A stretch of 64,000 nt of DNA from Psychromonas sp. B3M02. Lineage in GTDB: Bacteria > Pseudomonadota > Gammaproteobacteria > Enterobacterales > Psychromonadaceae. How positions within the stretch are numbered: the stretch's first letter is position 1; each line of letters opens with the position of its first letter. The notes beneath the pieces were generated by a model. It was not told the origin of the DNA. It did not search any database and was given only the letters and a program-made list of their open reading frames with translations. Where the stretch lies: assembly GCF_003318165.1 (NCBI RefSeq), contig NZ_QOCB01000033.1, positions 1 to 64,000 on the forward strand, given 5' to 3'. The translations under genes and the position numbers were made by a program. Shown one piece after another: positions 61,881-64,000 of the stretch.

Positions 61881-61908
61881 AATCCTCACTTCGGTGAGGA
61901 TTTTTTTT
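61881..61908 (+). terminator. eno terminator, copy 3
   Basis: Identical to copy 1: AATCCTCAC/GTGAGGATT, TTCG loop, T-run. Confidence 0.9.
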
Positions 61909-62020
61909 GCCTGCTGTTTGGCGAAAGGTTAGGTGCAAAGCACCTCATTACTTCAGTCTTAAAGAAGCTAAAGGTCAGTAACTCTTTAAATAGAATATGA
62001 TTTATAAATCTTAAGATTTA

Positions 62021-62047
62021 AATCCTCACTTTGGTGGGGATTTTTTT
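62021..62047 (+). terminator. eno terminator, copy 4 (diverged)
   Basis: AATCCTCAC/GTGGGGATT with a TTTG loop and T7; preceded by an extra AAATCTTAAGATTT palindrome at 62006-62019. Confidence 0.85.
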
Positions 62048-62182
62048 GCCTGCTGTTTGGTGAAAGGTTAGGTGAAAGCGCATTAAACCTTTCTAATCCC
62101 CTGGGGATTTAGCTTAAATCATATCTTAATGCTTAAAGTCAGCGTAAAATGCGCATTTTTTAAATGTAGTGGTGGAAAAGTA

Positions 62183-62749
62183 ATGCCTGTAGTTATTGAG
62201 ATCCTTGGTTGGACTAGTGTTTTCTTTTATGTCTTTTTAATGGTCTTTAATGGCATGAAAAACATACGCTTAGCTTCCTTTTTATCAGTCATTAATGATG
62301 TTTCCTGGGGGATTTTAATTGGTGTAATGCCAAAGGTATTGCTGAACCTAGTGGTGGGAAGCGTGACCTTATACCGTTATTTATGTGATTTTACTGAATT
62401 ATCACGCCGTATCACTCTGATTATCTTAGTCATTATGATCGCTTTTTTAACTTACGCAACTTACTTCTCAGTGAATGATTATCTGGCTAATCCATCTTTA
62501 GGACTGTTATTAACTTGGGTTGATTTTGCGATTATTTTAACCGCGCTGAGTGTTAAAAAAATCCGACTTTTCCAGTTTTTTATGTGGATATCTGCTTTTG
62601 TTGGCGGCTATGCTTATTATTTACTAGGCATCGATCAAATGATTGTTATCAAAGCGATTGTTGGTTTAATTATGACTCATAAGCTATTTTTCCATCCGCT
62701 TTTCCCACAATTAGAGAGCAAATTACTTTTTTGGAAAAAATCACGTTAG
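62183..62749 (+). CDS. Multi-pass inner-membrane protein, YgjV-like
   Basis: 188 residues from ATG 62183 (GGAAAAG upstream), with about six hydrophobic helices and short loops. The opening ILGWTSVFFYVFLMVFNGMK and INDVSWGILIGVMPKVLLN resemble the YgjV family, whose function is unknown. It follows the eno terminator array and is not obviously linked to its neighbours. An upstream in-frame start at 62129 adds a Cys/Lys-rich stretch unlike the family. Confidence 0.65.
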   Translation: MPVVIEILGWTSVFFYVFLMVFNGMKNIRLASFLSVINDVSWGILIGVMPKVLLNLVVGSVTLYRYLCDFTELSRRITLIILVIMIAFLTYATYFSVNDYLANPSLGLLLTWVDFAIILTALSVKKIRLFQFFMWISAFVGGYAYYLLGIDQMIVIKAIVGLIMTHKLFFHPLFPQLESKLLFWKKSR

Positions 62750-62849
62750 GCAAAATAATTAAGCACAGTCTAATTTAGCATGCTTGAGCTAATGTTAATT
62801 TTCCTTGTAATATGGGATGATTAACTTTTTATTATTGAGTTTACTTATC

Positions 62850-63140
62850 ATGCGCTTACTGTTATTTGTGTTTGTTTTCCTCTTCTCTTTATTGCAGTAC
62901 CATTTATGGTTTGGTAAAAATGGGCTGCAAGATAATCGAGAATATAGAAAAGCCGTTGATCTCGCTACGGCAAGTAATACAGAACTCACGACACGTAATC
63001 AAATGATGTTCTCTGAAATTGATAATTTAAAAACTGGCACTGAAGCAATAGAAGAGCGAGCCCGCAATGAACTAGGGCTAATTAAAGAAGGCGAAACATT
63101 TTTCCGTATCGTTCCTAAAGGCGGAGAGTTAGATGAATAA
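62850..63140 (+). CDS. ftsB: Cell division protein FtsB
   Basis: Septal protein that bridges FtsL and FtsQ. It is 96 residues from ATG 62850. One membrane segment (about 3-20) is followed by LQYHLWFGKNGLQDN and a periplasmic coiled coil (ASNTELTTRNQMMFSEIDNL) ending in EAIEERARNELGLIKEGETF, all typical of FtsB. It overlaps ispD by eight bases, the usual eno-ftsB-ispD-ispF order, though here a membrane gene and repeats intervene after eno. Confidence 0.93.
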   Translation: MRLLLFVFVFLFSLLQYHLWFGKNGLQDNREYRKAVDLATASNTELTTRNQMMFSEIDNLKTGTEAIEERARNELGLIKEGETFFRIVPKGGELDE

Positions 63141-63813
63141 GCCCTGTTTTTCTGTGGTGATGCCTGCTGCCGGCATCGGTAAGCGTGTTGGTTCGGACAT
63201 TCCTAAGCAATATTTAACGATTTTAGATAAAACGATTATAGAATATAGTCTTGCTCCCTTTTTAGCACACCCTGATATTAATCAAGTGGTTGTTTCTATT
63301 GCTGATAATGATCAGTGGTTTAATAACTTGAGCGTTGCTAATCACCCTAAATTGAGTATGGTTAAAGGCGGTAAAGAGCGTGTAGATTCAGTGTTAAGTG
63401 CATTAAAGTCATTACCTGTCACTGATTATGTCTTAGTGCATGATGCCGCTCGTCCCTGTATACAAGCCACCGACATTGATAAACTGCTCGATCATGCTCA
63501 ACAACATGATAGCGGTGCAATGTTGGCTTATCGAGTGCGTGATACTATGAAACGTAGCGATCCTGAACAACAGATTAAACATACGGTCGATCGCGATAAT
63601 TTGTGGCATGCATTAACGCCGCAGATGTTTAAAAACCAACAGCTAATTAATGCTATTACTAGTATCGAAGCGCAGCACCTGATTACCGATGAAGCGTCAG
63701 CCATAGAGTTATCTGGTGGGAGTGTTTCAATTATTGAAGGGCGTAGTGATAATATTAAAGTCACACAAGCAGAAGACTTATTATTAGCGGAATTCTATCT
63801 CTCAAAAATTTAA
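63133..63813 (+). CDS. ispD: 2-C-methyl-D-erythritol 4-phosphate cytidylyltransferase
   Basis: Third step of the MEP isoprenoid route: makes CDP-methylerythritol from CTP. It is 226 residues. The N-terminal nucleotide loop is VMPAAGIGKRVGSDIPKQYL, with VHDAARPCI near 102 and DEASAIELSGGSVSIIEG towards the C-terminus. It overlaps ftsB and precedes ispF by 59 bases. Confidence 0.96.
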   Translation: MNKPCFSVVMPAAGIGKRVGSDIPKQYLTILDKTIIEYSLAPFLAHPDINQVVVSIADNDQWFNNLSVANHPKLSMVKGGKERVDSVLSALKSLPVTDYVLVHDAARPCIQATDIDKLLDHAQQHDSGAMLAYRVRDTMKRSDPEQQIKHTVDRDNLWHALTPQMFKNQQLINAITSIEAQHLITDEASAIELSGGSVSIIEGRSDNIKVTQAEDLLLAEFYLSKI

Positions 63814-63872
63814 TACATATTTTTACATTTAAAACACACGGTTAATTTTATACACATTGTTAAGGAATATTT

Positions 63873-64000
63873 ATGATCCGTATCGGACATGGTTATGATG
63901 TACACAAGTTTGGTGGCGAAGGCCCAATTACCATTGCAGGTGTAAAGATCCCTTACACTCAAGGTTTACTGGCTCATTCAGATGGTGATGTAGCGATCCA
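63873..64000 (+). CDS. ispF: 2-C-methyl-D-erythritol 2,4-cyclodiphosphate synthase (5' part)
   Basis: Only the first 42 codons are in the window. They read [14 protein letters not shown] with the metal ligands Asp8 and His10 in GYDVH, and LLAHSDGDV with the next conserved His and Asp. AAGGAATA precedes the ATG. It directly follows ispD as in most gammaproteobacteria. Truncated by the window edge. Confidence 0.93.
   Translation, partial: MIRIGHGYDVHKFGGEGPITIAGVKIPYTQGLLAHSDGDVAI

Overview
The window is a 64 kb chromosomal stretch from an AT-rich marine-type gammaproteobacterium. Gene order and protein sequences resemble Alteromonadales/Vibrionales relatives; Psychromonas is my best guess, but this is inference and no rRNA gene is present to settle it. 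It holds about 58 protein genes, most of them housekeeping. There are also two intact tRNAs, one broken initiator-tRNA copy, many intrinsic terminators, and one small region of integron-type recombination sites.

Layout. 0-13 kb: the conserved yhbY / rlmE-ftsH-folP-glmM-secG-tRNA-Leu-tRNA-fMet-rimP-nusA-infB-rbfA-truB block (translation and envelope housekeeping). The initiator tRNA locus is duplicated, and the first copy is destroyed in its D and anticodon arms. 13-20.6 kb: a DsbA-like protein, a lipid-kinase-like/DUF389 fusion, the repair helicase RadD, and small exported or membrane proteins of unknown function. 20.6-23.4 kb: a phytanoyl-CoA-dioxygenase-like gene beside three attC-like sites that delimit two gene cassettes with no integrase in view. 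One cassette protein carries a HEPN-type RNx4H motif. 23.6-36.8 kb: a PfkB sugar kinase, a heme-sensor diguanylate cyclase, HD hydrolases, a MarR-EmrAB efflux operon with two near-perfect MarR operators, oligopeptidase B, a hisC plus solute-binding-protein pair with a divergent LysR regulator, and a membrane-anchored RRM protein. 37-43.4 kb: the classical lepA-lepB-rnc-era-recO-pdxJ run.

43.4-53.5 kb: the cystine transporter TcyP, then a complete mannosylglycerate utilisation locus. It comprises the GntR repressor MngR and, divergently, the PTS permease MngA, the GH38 mannosidase MngB, a glycerate kinase and mannose-6-phosphate isomerase. Together they would turn imported 2-O-mannosylglycerate into fructose-6-phosphate and phosphoglycerate. 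The intergenic region carries a strong CRP-like site and repeated AATACAAA elements. 53.6-64 kb: mazG, a four-gene polar amino-acid ABC operon inserted before pyrG-eno, a tandem array of four terminator repeats that includes a duplicated 3' end of eno, a YgjV-like membrane protein, and ftsB-ispD-ispF (ispF runs off the window).

The parts most worth a second look are the attC cassettes (21.8-23.3 kb), the post-eno repeat/terminator array (61.4-62.1 kb), the ruined initiator-tRNA duplicate (6.1-6.4 kb) and the self-contained mng locus.
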